A program made the position numbers and the translations under genes. Source: G963674835 sp963674835 (lineage in GTDB: Bacteria; Planctomycetota; Planctomycetia; Pirellulales; Thermoguttaceae). From it: a DNA stretch of 64,000 nt. The notes under the pieces are model-generated. The model saw only the letters and a list, made by a program, of their open reading frames with translations, was not told the origin of the DNA and ran no database searches. Below, piece after piece: positions 1 to 11,700 of this stretch. Location of the stretch: contig CAXXKC010000001.1 in NCBI GenBank assembly GCA_963674835.2, forward strand, positions 496,001 to 560,000, in the 5' to 3' direction. Position 1 is the first letter of the stretch. The number at the start of each line of letters is the position of its first letter.

Positions 1-194
1 AGTACGGGTGGGCGGGGCAGGGCGTAACCGAACTGTCGTTCCCAGAATGCAAGAATCGTCTCGACGCGCTGCCTGGCGGATTCGATCCGGCCGGGGCGAA
101 CGACAAGCGCTACGTGCCGACCGGCACAAAGCAGGTCGCGCAGTAGATACGTTCCCAGCAGGCCGGTGGCACCGGTCAAAAGATCGTAAGGCAT
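1..194 (-). CDS. Thioester-reductase-like / extended SDR NAD(P)-binding protein (partial, runs off the left edge)
   Basis: Only the first ~64 residues are present; the rest lies left of base 1. The protein opens MPYDLLTGATGLLG, the nucleotide-binding glycine-rich loop of extended SDRs, followed by a beta-alpha unit ending ALVVRPGR. This start-to-loop spacing is typical of the NAD-binding-4 / thioester-reductase family, which reductively releases acyl chains from carrier proteins or CoA. Next to a condensation-type acyltransferase and two polyketide synthases, a release or reduction role for the lipid product is plausible, but that is inference. The ATG at 194 lies directly before the loop; an in-frame ATG at 266 would add 24 unremarkable residues. 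No strong Shine-Dalgarno sequence is visible for either. No carrier-protein domain precedes the Rossmann fold, unlike HglB-type proteins. Confidence 0.6.
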   Translation of the reverse strand, partial: MPYDLLTGATGLLGTYLLRDLLCAGRHVALVVRPGRIESARQRVETILAFWERQFGYALPRPPV

Positions 195-701
195 CGCGAT
201 GTCAGCGGTTGGTAGGAAGTCCTACGGCTTTCGCACGTGAAAGCACCCACGGTTTCGCCGACCGCCATGCCGGCCGATCACCGCCCCAATAGATGTCGCC
301 ATCGGAGGCAGGATCAAATAGACTCGGACGAGGCCACCACCCTAGGTAGGCAGTGGTCTGCACCCGCCTAGCTAGCCTATCCAGCAAACTCCCATCTGTC
401 AATTGGTTGCACCGCGGCGTCGCCGCTAATGGAATGCCTTGCAGGCATGGGGGTTGAGACTACCGATTGTGGCGTGACTTCAGGAGAAAACGCTTCGCGC
501 TTTGCAAGGGTCGGGGGGGGCCAAAGTGCCCGGCACTGCTGAGCGTGAACCAGATATCCCCACGTTTGGTGAAGACACTTCCGACGGCGTTGGAGATTCC
601 GGGGGGCATCTTCGTTTTCGCGCAACTTCGGTGGCTGACCACACGGGGGCCATGCGCGAAGCGGCGAAGCTGGCTTGGCTGGGTTCATGGGAACGTGGTG
701 T
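195..701. other. Intergenic stretch between two minus-strand genes
   Basis: About 500 bases separate the stop of the condensation-type gene at 702 from the start of the SDR at 194. Open frames on both strands have no recognisable domain and no convincing ribosome binding site. A GCGGCG-T-CGCCGC palindrome lies at 414-426. No tRNA, rRNA, CRISPR or IS ends were seen. It may hold the SDR promoter, but none could be assigned. Confidence 0.5.
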
Positions 702-2081
702 TCAGGAGGATTGCGACTCTTGGGAGATGGTTTCGGTGATTCGTTGGATGTAGCGGCCCAACATTTCGCGAGTGCTTTCGGGGGAGAACTCGTCGGGGTC
801 ACATCGCACACTGATATTGAGGCGACGGGCGTAGGTGGCGACGACAAATCCGGCCCGAGTGAGACGGCGCACAGGAGGCAGGACGCGGCACCTGTCGAAA
901 CGCAGATTGCCAAAGACAAGCCGGCCCTCGTCGTAGGGAAAAGCGCCGCTGAGGCGGCGACCGAAATCGCCAAGATTGGTTAGGAGCGCGGTGGCCAAGC
1001 AGCGGTTGCGGCGGGCGATCAATCCGCTGAGCCGCGGGATCTTCTGGGTCCACTCCAGGCCGCTGATGAAGAACAGCCCGAGCGACCATTGCTTGACCAT
1101 TGCGGTTTCCCAGCGGACTCCGTCGAGGAGGGCTTGGGGATCGGCAAGTTGGGCGGCGCGCCGAGCGAGAAAGACGTAGCCCATCTTGTTGGCGGAGGGC
1201 ATGCGCTCGCAACCCCGCTCGCGGAGACTCTGAGGCATGTTGATCTGCAGCCATTTGCCGGGGTTTCGAGGGGCGTACTGGCGGTTCCAATCGCGCATGG
1301 TGAGAAACAGGTCGCGGAGGAGCAGATCGTTGACCGTGGCCTTCAACCGAGAACCGTGCTGACGGAGCAGGCGGGACTGGGCTTCGTCGAACTCGTGGAA
1401 TGCGGCGTTGTAGTGAATATCGGCGCGGTCAGGTGACGGGTCGGATACGGGCGGTACGGCGAGCGGTGCGGGGCGACGCAGCCCCCACTTGACGGCCTCG
1501 CAGACGGTGGACCAGACAACGCGGGTGGTACTAACGGGCTCGGGCGGCTCGAACTGGAATTGCCCGCGGGAGTGCAGAAGCTCTGGGTCGATGGGCGCGA
1601 GCTCTGGTGGCCGGCCAGCGGTGGTGGTGCGTCGACCATAGGCGGCGAACAGATCGCCCAGGAATCGGCAGGCGCCGATGCCATCGGCACAGGAGTGATG
1701 AAACTGGGCCGTAAAGGTGGCCCGGTCGGTGCCCTGGCGAACCCAAAGCCGTAGGCCGAGTTCGCGGGTCAGATCGATCCACTCGCCATTGGCATACCGT
1801 ATGGGCACGCCCTCTTGGTTCCAGTCCAAAGGCGGTTGCAGGTCGGGGGCGGGTACGAAACAAGGGCCGCGCCTAGGGATGTGCTCGACACGCGCCGACA
1901 ACAGGGGATTGCGAACGAGCGTCTCCTCGATGGCTGCTTCAAGTGCCTCGCGGTCAATCTGACCGGCGAGCTCAAGCTGCATGGTGAAGGCCATGGGATG
2001 GCTGGGCTCGTTATCCATCACCATGTATCGCTCGAAGGCCGTTAGCGGGAGTGGGAACAGGTTGTGAGGAGCGTTAGACAT
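702..2081 (-). CDS. Condensation-domain acyltransferase (WS/DGAT- or PapA-like)
   Basis: A 459-residue stand-alone condensation-superfamily protein. The N-terminus carries PLTAFERYMVMDNEPSHPM, resembling wax-ester synthase/acyltransferase and polyketide-associated (PapA) proteins. The catalytic motif HHxxxDG is intact as HHSCADG, about 130 residues in. Family members transfer an activated acyl group from CoA or a carrier protein to an alcohol or amine, so it could attach the lipid product of the neighbouring PKSs to its final acceptor; the acceptor cannot be read from the sequence. It is divergently oriented to the megasynthase across a 639-base gap and is followed by the SDR at 194. It lacks adenylation or carrier domains, so it is not part of an NRPS module. 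Confidence 0.7.
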   Translation of the reverse strand: MSNAPHNLFPLPLTAFERYMVMDNEPSHPMAFTMQLELAGQIDREALEAAIEETLVRNPLLSARVEHIPRRGPCFVPAPDLQPPLDWNQEGVPIRYANGEWIDLTRELGLRLWVRQGTDRATFTAQFHHSCADGIGACRFLGDLFAAYGRRTTTAGRPPELAPIDPELLHSRGQFQFEPPEPVSTTRVVWSTVCEAVKWGLRRPAPLAVPPVSDPSPDRADIHYNAAFHEFDEAQSRLLRQHGSRLKATVNDLLLRDLFLTMRDWNRQYAPRNPGKWLQINMPQSLRERGCERMPSANKMGYVFLARRAAQLADPQALLDGVRWETAMVKQWSLGLFFISGLEWTQKIPRLSGLIARRNRCLATALLTNLGDFGRRLSGAFPYDEGRLVFGNLRFDRCRVLPPVRRLTRAGFVVATYARRLNISVRCDPDEFSPESTREMLGRYIQRITETISQESQSS

Positions 2082-2530
2082 GAGCGGCTGGCTGGTGTGT
2101 GCTAGGGAACGTGTGCTCGCATAGGGTGCGGTGTTGGGGTCCTATGGAGTATTTTGGTAGTTTGGATAATTTAGCACAAGAGATTACCTGGGAAATGTGA
2201 AGAAAGCTCGCGAGAGTATTGTGTTCGTATGAACATTACACGTGAGTGGGGGTTCACCTATGACCCACCCGTTGTGAGTGCACGGCAAATAGCCTTCTTG
2301 GTGAACCACGCTGTACGGGTAATGTGGGAGCTTTGCGTTGTCGCATATGGAGTTCGGGGCTAGTGGGCGGAGGAAAACAGGCTTGGTGAAGGTTGCACGA
2401 TGCATGCCAAATTGAAAGCAGAATGCTCCACTACAGAGTTAGTTGTTGCCCAACTACGGAACTATTGTGGGTAGGTACGAACTTGACGTGATAGATAGAA
2501 GTCTGATGGAGACTCCCGAAATCTGGGAGA

Positions 2531-2558
2531 TTGAAGGATCACGAGATATGAGTAAAAT
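2531..2558 (+). promoter_or_regulatory. Candidate sigma70-type promoter for the PKS operon
   Basis: TTGAAG at 2531-2536 and TAAAAT at 2553-2558 are separated by 16 bases and match the -35 and -10 consensus at 4/6 and 5/6 positions. It would leave a leader of about 155 nt before the PKS1 start. Assigned by eye only. Confidence 0.3.
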
Positions 2559-2560
2559 GG

Positions 2561-2581
2561 TGACTCTACAGAAGAGAGTCA
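2561..2581. repeat. Perfect 7-bp inverted repeat at the putative PKS transcription start
   Basis: TGACTCT (2561-2567) and AGAGTCA (2575-2581) flank a 7-nt spacer, just downstream of the candidate -10 hexamer. It could be a repressor operator or a leader hairpin. No protein partner can be named. Confidence 0.35.
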
Positions 2582-2720
2582 GTCTTAACGTGTCAGGTGG
2601 GTCGGGAACCGACGACTCGGCAGTCATTGGAGCAGGTGTCTGCGAAGCTTCCAAGACGGGGAGTGGTGAGGTCACTGCTAGCTGCGCTTCCCGTAGAGAA
2701 GAGGATCAACGAGGATCATC

Positions 2721-5700
2721 ATGGAACGATTCAAGGACACTCCTCTTGCCATCGTTGGAATGGCGTGCCGGTTGCCGGGGGCCGACAGCCTTGCGGAATA
2801 CTGGGAGCTGTTGACGGCGGGGCGTTGCGCGATCGTCGAGGCGCCGGCGGAGCGATTGGATCGTCGGCTGCACTATGATCCGCGGCGAGGGGTTCTGGGG
2901 AAGACGTACACCGATTTGGGCGGCGTGATCCAGTACCGTCCATTGGACGCGCTGCATTGCCCGGTGCCGACGAGGATTCTGCCATCGGCGGAGATCGGAC
3001 ACCTGACGATCTGCCAAGTGGCTGCGGCGGCGTGCCGACACGCGGGGATGAACCCGTTCGACCTGCGGTTGCGGAACGCGGGCGTGTATGTAGGGCACAA
3101 TCTGGGTGGGCCGGTCGCCGGCGATCTGATCTACGGTACGCTGGTCGAGCAGAGCGCACAGTATTTGCGTGAGATCGAGGCGTTTGGGCAGCTTGCGGCC
3201 GGGCGGGAGGACGAGATTCTGGAGGAACTTGTCGCACAGATCCGCGACGGTCTGCCGCAACGAGGGCCCACGGGCGCACCGAGTTGCGCGTGTTATCTGG
3301 GGGCGGCGATCATCTCGGAGGCACTCGGACTGACGGGGCCGACGATGATCCTGGACGCGGCGTGTTCGTCGTCGCTGCAAGCGCTGGCCATGGCGTGCCG
3401 GGCGCTGCAGTTGGGGCGGATCGAGATGGCGATTGTGGGCGGTGCATCGTACTACCACGTCGACAGCCAGATTCTGTTTTCGCGCGCCCAATCGGCGTCG
3501 GCCAAGGGCTCGCGACCGTTGGACGCCGACGCAGACGGGCTGGTATCGGGCGAGGGATATGTTGCCGCGGTGGTCAAGACGCTGGAGCGGGCCGAGGCGG
3601 ACGGCGACCCGATCTGCTGCGTGGTGCGCGGCATCGGCGTGTCGTCGGATGGCAAGGGGAAGAGCCTTTGGGCCCCGCGGAAAGAGGGGCAGGTGCTGGC
3701 CATTCGCCGTGCGTATGAGCGCGGGCTGGACATCGGCCGGCTGCAGTACATCGAAGCGCATGCCACGTCGACGGCGGTCGGCGATCTGACGGAACTGAAG
3801 GCGCTGGCTGAGGCGTTTGAGGGACAGATTCCGGCGGGGAAGAAGATCCCGATCGGCGCGGTCAAAGCCAATGTTGGTCACACGTTGGAGGCGGCGGGGC
3901 TGGCCGCGCTGATCAAGACGGCGCTGGCGATGCAGCACGGGACGATCCCGCGGCAGGTCGGCATCTCGCGGCTCAACCCGGGCTTCGACTGGGAACATGG
4001 CCCGCTGACGGTGCCGACGGCGAACCTGCCATGGCCAGAATTCGAAGACGGGCATCCCCGACGTGCGGCGGTCAACGCGTTTGGGATCGGCGGGCTGAAC
4101 GTGCACGTGGTGTTGGATGAATACCGGCCCGGGGCGGCGGGCACGAGTGCTCGCGCGGCAGCATCGCCGGCGAGTGAAGCGACGCGTTCGGAGGAGGCGG
4201 TCGCCATCGTGGGCGCCGGGTGCATCTTTGCCGGGGCGAGGACGTTGGATGCGTTCTGGGATCTGCTGAATTCGGGGCGCGATCCGAAGTGCGAAGTTCC
4301 GGCGGATCGATGGAACGCGGCATTGGGGTGTGAGCTGGGCTCGCGCCGGCCGTGGCGCAGCCCATGCAAGCGGGGCGGGTTCATTACCGATTTCGAGTAC
4401 GATTGGCGACGTCACAAGGCGCCGCCGAACCAGGTGGCGAAAGCCGACCCGTTGCAACTGATGATTCTGGACAGCACGGACGCCGCCCTGGCGGACGCGG
4501 GGTACGACCAGAAGCCGTACGACAAGACGCGCGTGGGCGTGGTCGTGGGGACGATCTTTGGGAGCGACTTCTGCGAGCAGTTGCAGTTGGGGTTCCGACT
4601 GCCGGATTTCTGCGACCAGTTGGCCAAGTTTCTGCGCGGCCGGGGCGTGAGCGAAGACGAGATCGAGGCGTTGAGCGAAGCGTATCGCCAGACGCTTCTG
4701 AAGCATATGCCGGCGCTGCTGGACGAGACGGGCGGGTTTACGCCGAGCACGCTGGCATCGCGGATCACCAAGACATTCGACTGGATGGGCGGGGCGGCCA
4801 CGGTGGACGCGGGGCAGGCTTCGGCAGTGGCGGCCATCGGCACAGCGGTCGACCAGTTGCTGGACGGCTCGTGCGACATGGTCGTCTGCGCGGCGGGGCA
4901 CCGAGCCCTGGGGCTACCGACGTACGAGATGCTGGCGTTGGAGGGGAGGCTGGCCAGCGGGGATCCCAAGGCGCCGTTCGACGCGGAGGCGGACGGCTAT
5001 TTGCCGGGCGAAGGCGTGGGCGTCGTGGTGTTGAAGCGGCTGAGCGATGCGCAGCGCGACGGGGATCGGATTCGTGGAATCATTCGGGGCGTGGGTGCGG
5101 GGTTCGCCGGCTCGCGCCGCGAGGCGGTTGGGCAGGCGATGGAGAAGGCCTACCGCATAGCCGGGGCACGCCTGGATGACGTGGCGATGCTGGAGACGAC
5201 GGGAACGGGGCGCGCGGAAGACGACGAGCAGGAAGTGGCCGCGATGGCGGAGGGGCTTGGCGAGACGCGGGACAAGCCGGTCCTGCTGGGGAGCGTCGTC
5301 GGACAGATCGGCCACACGCAGGGTGCTTCGGGGATGGCGTCGCTGATGGCGGCCATGCGGTCGTTGGAGGAGGAGAACGCGCCGGCGAGCTTTGGGGCGC
5401 GAACGCCGCTTCCGGAACTGGTCGCGGAGGGTTCGCAGGTACGACTGGCCACGGCGGCCGCGGCGCTGAAGCCTCGCGGTGGCGACGGGAAACTCTTGGC
5501 AGGCATCACGTGCACCGATCCTTGGGGCGCGGCGGGGCATCTGGTGCTCGAGCGCGGTGTGGAGGCGACGGTCGAGGTGAAGCCGGGGCCGGCCGGGTCG
5601 ACGGTTTGTGGCACGGAGGCAATCGGCACCTGGCGCATCGCGCGGATTGGGGCGGGTTCGCTGGCGGATTTGAAATCGCGCGCGGCGGAAGCGGCGTCAC

Positions 5701-8700
5701 AGGCGGCGGAGCTGTTTGGCGGCGGTCGCAAGGCGTTTGGGCCGGAGGATCCGTTTCGGCTGGCCGTGCTGGCGGAGAGTGCAACGGATCTGCGAACGAA
5801 GCTTCAGCTGGCCGGTGCGCAACTGGGCACACCGCAGGCCGTGATGCTGGGTCGCAAGGACGTGTTCTACGGGCGATTGACCGAACCGATCGGGAAAGTC
5901 GCGCTGCTGTTCTCGGGGCAGGGATCGCAGTATGCGGACATGCTGAAGCCGATGGTCGAGGAGTTTGGGCCGGCGGCGGAGACGATGGGGCGGATCGACG
6001 AGACGCTTCGACGGCTGGGCATACCGACGTTTGCGGAGGTGGCGTGGGGCGAGGGGAAGGCGCTGGGCAAGGACGTGTGGATGACGCAGCTCTCGTTGAT
6101 GTGCGCCGACACGATCGTGTATGAGTCGCTGCGAGCGCTGGGGATTCATCCGGACTACGTTGCGGGCCACAGCTACGGCGAGTATCCGGCCTTGGCGGCG
6201 GCGGGTGCCTGGGATTTCGAGAATGCCGTGCGGGGGACGCGGGTCCGGTGCGAGGCGATCGAGGCGTGCCGGAACTCGCACGGCCGTATGCTTTCGGTGG
6301 CCGCGGATGGGCCGACGGTGGAGCGGATCTGCAAGGAGCTTGGGGAGGCCGTGTATCCGGCTAACTACAATGCGCCGGACCAGACGGTCGTAGGCGGAAC
6401 GGAGGAAGGGATCGCGAGGCTGGAAGCGGACTTGAAGGCGCGGGGCGTTGCGTCGCTCGCGTTGCCGGTGCCACGGCCGTTCCACACGCCGCTGATGGCC
6501 GACGTTTGCGAGCCGCTTCGCCGTGGGCTAGAGCCGATCTGTTTTGGGCCGCCGCGGGTGCCGATGCTGACGGGTGTGACGAATGAGTACGTGGCGTCGG
6601 GTGAGGAGATTCGTGCGAACCTGGTCGCGCAGATGGTCAGCCCAGTCCGGTATGTCGAGCTGATCGGGCGGTTGGCCGACGAGGGCGTGCGGGTGATGGT
6701 GGAGGTCGGGCCACGGCAGGTGCTGACGGGCCTGCACAGCAAGATTTTGGCGGGTCGGGAGGTTGTGGCGATCGCCTGCGACGATAAGACGCGTGCGGGG
6801 GCGTCGCGGCTGCTGGCGGTTCGGGCCTGTTTGGATGTGTGGGGGCTTCTGGATCGACCGCGGGTTGCACCGGTTGTGAACGTGTTCGAGGGTGTGCCGG
6901 CGGAGTCACCGGTGGAGCCGGTTGCGGAGGCGGAGGCTGCGTCGGACGTGCTGGTGTTGACGGGGACCGCCTACGAGATCGGCCGGCAACACGGACTGGC
7001 CCTGGCGGAGGAGATCCACGCGATTGCGCGGCGCTATGCCGACGCGGCGGGCGCGTCGGTTGGTCTGCCGACGAGCGGCGACGTGATGGCCGGTTTGCAG
7101 GAGGAGGAACGCGAGGAACTGCGCGGAGTGGCCGACGGCGCCGGAGTATCGATGGAGATGCTGGCGGTCTACAACGCGTGGTTGGACGGCTCGGCGACGG
7201 AGGGCGAGACGGAAACGGTCGTCGCGTCGCGCAACGGCAAGGGCGGCGTAATGCATGCGATCGACCGGGGGCCCAGCGGAGAATGGCCGTGGTGCGAGCT
7301 GGCGGCGGCGCGAAAGGTGAGGACGTATCGACCGTCGTCGGGGCTGGCACATGCGGTCGTGGCCGCGCCTGGTGCCTTGGGGGCCGCGGCGGGTATGAAT
7401 CAGCGGGGTCTTGCGGTGAGCGTTGCGTCGGGGCACGGCGCGAAGGGCGTCGGGGCGACGTTGCGGACGCTGTTGGTGCGGCGGATTCTGCGGCTGGCAG
7501 CTGAACCGGACGCGGCAGTGGAATTGCTGCGGAAGGCGAACGGGGAGCCGGGATGGGAGTTCTGCATCAGCCATGCGGCGGCGGACCGAATGTGGCGGGT
7601 GCGATTCGGCGCGAAGGGCGTGGAGGTCGAGGCGGCTCAGGCGGGCGAGCCAGCGCCAAAGGACAAGTCGCCGGCGGTGGTAATGATTCCCTCGCGCGGT
7701 GAGATTGTCAGCCGCTGGGCGACAGACGATGGACAAGAGGCCTCGAGCCGGTTCTGCCTGGAAGGCGTGACGGAGGTGAGGCTGGAGCCGAAGGCGGTGG
7801 AGGAGCGGCCGGCGGTGGCGAAGTCGGCGTCGCCGGTGATTCCGTTGGAAGAATATCTGGCTGCGAGCCAGAGCGTGGAGGGGCGGCCGCCGTTTGAGGT
7901 GGGCGACCAGGCATGCTGCCGCTTCGTGCTGCGGATGCTACGGACGCCGGTGCCGGAGGTCGACGCTGCGCTAGAAGAGCTGAGCGGGCCGGCGCTGATC
8001 GTGGGACAGAACGCGGTGGGGATGGCGTTGCGGCGGCAGATCGAGGCGTTGGGAGTGCGGGCGGTGGTTCTGCCGATGTCGGACGACGCCGGCAAGATGG
8101 TGGCCATGGTCGAGAAGATCTGGCAGGCGTATAGGCCGCCGCACCTGTTCCTGGTTACGCCGTTTGACGAGGAGGCGGGCGCGAGTGTGGGCGCGGAGGC
8201 TTGGGAGCGTCGACGGCGTCGCGGGGTGATGCTGCCGTACCTGGCGTGCCAGAAGTGGTTCGCGTTGGTTTCGGAGAATCGCCTGGTGGAGCAGGCGTCG
8301 GTGGTGGCGGCGACGGCGATGGGGGGCGATTTCGGGCTGTCGGGCCGCGTGGAAAGCCTGGAGAGCGGCGCGATGACCGGGCTGGTCAAGGCGCTGTGCA
8401 TTGAGTTTGGCTACACGACGAATTGGGCGTTTCGGACGAAGGTGGTCGATGCGCCACGGAGCCAGCCGCCGGAGGAACTGGCCGAAGCGCTGTTGCGGGA
8501 GCTGCGAGCGATTTCGTTCTTTGCCGAGATGGGCTACGCCGGGCGGGAGCGGTACGTGATCGGGGCGCTGCACAAGCCGGCCGAGCCTTCGGCGGCCAAC
8601 ACGCCGCAGCGGGGGCGGCCGTGGTTGGTGACTGGGGGAGCGCGAGGGATTACGGCGGCGATTGCGCGGGAAATGGGGGAACGGTTCGGCGTGAAACTGC

Positions 8701-11700
8701 ACCTGGTGGGCACGAGTCCGAAGCCGCAGGTGGATCCGGCGTGGAGAGATTTGACGGCGGAAGGGCGTAAGGAGCTGCGCGGGCAACTGATGAAGCAGGC
8801 GCTGGCCGAGAAGAAGCTGCCGGCCGAGCTGTGGAAGCGAGCGGAGAAGGATTTGGAGATCGACCGGACGCTGCGCGACATGGAGCAGGCTGGCCTGTCG
8901 GTGACGTATCACGCCTGCGATGTGAGCGATCGCGAAGCGGTGGCGAGGCTTCTGGAGGAAATCCGACGGACGGACGGGCCGCTGGAGGGAATCGTTCATG
9001 GGGCGGGAATCGAGATCGCCTGCCGGTTTGCGAAGAAGGATCCGGAGATCGTGTCGAAGACGATCGCTGCGAAGGTGGACGGGGCGGCGGCGCTGATGGA
9101 TCTGACGCGGGAGGATCCGCTACGGTACTTCTTCGGGTTTGGCTCGATCAGCGGGCGGTGGGGATCGATCGGGCAGACGGACTACGCGCTGGCGAGCGAC
9201 ATGCTGGCGAAGCTGATCGATTGGTATCGGGTGGAACGCCCTGAGTGCCGGTCGACGTGCCTTCATTGGCAGCCGTGGGCGGAGATCGGCATGGCGGCGC
9301 GCGACGAGACGCGGGGTGGGAACATGCTTCAGCGGCTGACGTTCCTGCCGCCGGAGGAAGGCGTGCGGCATTTCGTCGACGAGATGCTAGCCGGTTGCCC
9401 GGAGCCGGAGGTGCTGGTTACGGACTGGAACTACTACAAGGCGTATCACCCGGATCTGTCGGAAGAGCAGATTGCGGAGACCTATTGTCGGACGATTGTG
9501 GAGCCTAGTTGGGGAAGCGGGGCGGGAGACCGGCGCGAACAGGAAGTGTCGGAAGGGCCGGAACCGAAGGTGGAAGAGCGAGCCGAGCAGGTAGCGCTGC
9601 GGCACGTGATGCGGATGGTGGATGCGCCGTTGAGGGAGGCCAAGCGGCGACCATTGGCGCTGACGGGGCCGGCGTTGGTGTTGGGCGACAATGCCGACGC
9701 GCAAGCGCTGTGCCGGCGTTTGTCGGCGGTCGGAGTCGAGGTGCGGCGGCTTCCGATCGGCGACGGTGTGGAGGAGACGCTGTCGGCGGCGGAGTGGCTG
9801 CTGGACGGCCACCCGGCGCCGCATTTGTTCCTGATGACGGGGCGCGACGCCGAAGGGGCGTCGATCGACAGCCGGGAGGCGTGGCTGCGGCGACGGCATC
9901 GGGGAGTGGTGCTGCCCTACCTGGTGTGCCAGAAGTGGCTGACGCTGGTCGATGAGGCGAAGCTGCGTCCGCAGGCGTCGCTGGCGGCGGCGACGTCGCT
10001 GGGCGGCGACTTCGGCTTTGCAGCGGCCGTGGTCTCGCCTGAGGGGGGCGCGTTGAGCGGCTTGCTGAAGGGCCTTTACTTGGAGGCCCAGGGGAGCAAG
10101 CTGGGCGAGCTGCGCGTGAAGGTGGTCGATGCGCCGGCGGACGAGCCGCCGGAGGCGGTGGCCGAGGCGGTGCTCGGCGAGTTGGAGGTCGACGGGTTCG
10201 ACGTCGAAGCGGCGTATGCCGGGGGCGTGCGGCGGGTGGTGCGGTTGGCGCTGGAACCGGTCGAGCCGCTGGTGCGCGAGGAGATTCCGCGGGGCGGCGT
10301 GTGGGTATTCACGGGCGGAGCGCGGGGGATCACGGGGGCGGTGGCGAAGGCCATGGGGCAGCGATTCGGGTTGAAACTGCACTTGTTGGGCAAGAGTCCT
10401 GCGCCGCAGATCGATCCGGCATGGCGCGAATTGGACGAACCGCAGTTGCGGCAGCTCAAGCGGTCGCTAGCGAAAAAGGCGATCGCCGAAGGGAAGCCGG
10501 CGGGGACCTATTGGGACCGCGCGCGGGTTGATTTGGAGATCGACGGGACGTTGCGGGAACTGGCGGCATCGGGCGTTGAGGCGACCTATCACTCTTGCGA
10601 CGTGACGAACTGGGAGGAGCTGGATCGGACGTTGCGGCGGATCCGGGAGATGGATGGGCCGATCGACGGGATCGTTCACGGGGCCGGGCTGCAGGGATCG
10701 GCGATGACGATCGGCGAGACGCCGGTGCATATCTTGCAGGAAATGGTCGACGTGAAGCTGGACGCGGCGATGGGGCTGCTGACGCTGACGCGCGAGGATC
10801 CGGTGCGGTGTTTCGTCGGGTTTGGGTCGATCAGCGGGCGGTTCGGGACGTCGAGCGCGGCGACGTACACGCTGGCCAACGACATGCTGTGCAAGCTGAT
10901 CGGTTGGGAGCGAGGGCGGCGGCCCGGCTGGCATGGCGTGGGCATTCACTGGCATCCGTGGGGCGAGGTGGGCATGATGACCCGGCCGGTGAGCCAGCAC
11001 ACGATCATGATCATGAAGATGAAGCTTTTGCCGCCTGCCGAGGGCGTAGAGCACGTGATCGATGAGCTGCGGGCCGGAACGCCTGAGAGCGAAGTGCTGA
11101 TTACGGATTCGCAGTTCTACGAGACATTCTATTCGGCCGACCTGTTGCTGAAGGGCGGTGGCCGACGCGAAGGCGAAGGAGCGGGAAAAGGAGCTTTGAT
11201 CGGGCGGGTTGCGACGCTTGAGCCGGGGCGGCGGGTGCAAGTGGAGATCGGGCTGGACCCGATCGGCGATCCGTTCCTGCGGGAGCATCGGCTGCGAGAC
11301 AAGCCGACGCTGCCGATGGTGGTTGCGATGGAGGCATTTGCGGAAGCGGCGTCGCTGGTGACGGGCGGCGGGCAGACGGTGGCGGCCGTGCGCGACGTGG
11401 AGATCGCCGATTCGGTGCGGCTGCTGAGCGACGAGCCGGGCGAGGTCCGCGTGGACGCCGAGGCGAGCGAGGAGGGCGTGCGTTGCCGTTTGACTAGCGA
11501 TTTTCGCAACCGTCGCGGACAGTTGGTGCAGAAGGATCGGCTGCATTTTTCGGGGACGGTGGAGCTGGCTGGCGGGCCTGTGGCGATCGGCAAGTTGGAC
11601 GTGCCGGCCGGGCTGGAGTGGCACGAGGTGACGTATCCGGCCCGGGATGCGTTGATGTATCACGGTCCACCGCTGCGATTGCTGAAACGCGTGGCCATCG

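Larger units (their letters stand above)
2082..2720. other. Divergent intergenic region upstream of PKS1
   Basis: This 639-base region is visibly more AT-rich than the flanking genes and separates the minus-strand acyltransferase from the plus-strand megasynthase, so promoters in both directions are expected. Open frames inside it, including one that runs into the PKS1 start in another frame, show no domain and no ACP-like DSL motif. The candidate promoter and inverted repeat are listed separately. Confidence 0.5.

Noticed and set aside
7..740. Plus-strand open frames at the left edge as genes
   Set aside because: They oppose the recognisable SDR start and have low-information, Arg-rich translations with no ribosome binding sites.
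2443..2814. Possible small gene (123 codons), considered as a missing ACP
   Set aside because: No DSL phosphopantetheine motif or helical ACP pattern, and it overlaps the PKS1 start in another frame.
2706..4901. Long open frame antisense to the start of PKS1 (similar ones at 10467-12920, 14745-16847 and 30235-33207)
   Set aside because: Arg/Pro/His-rich composition with no domain; typical mirror frames of GC-rich genes. The sense strand encodes clear catalytic motifs.
4191..5565. KS2 of PKS1 as a true KSQ decarboxylating loading domain
   Set aside because: It has Gln for Cys, but the HGTGT His usually retained in KSQ domains is missing (ETTGTG); a chain-length-factor-like role fits better.
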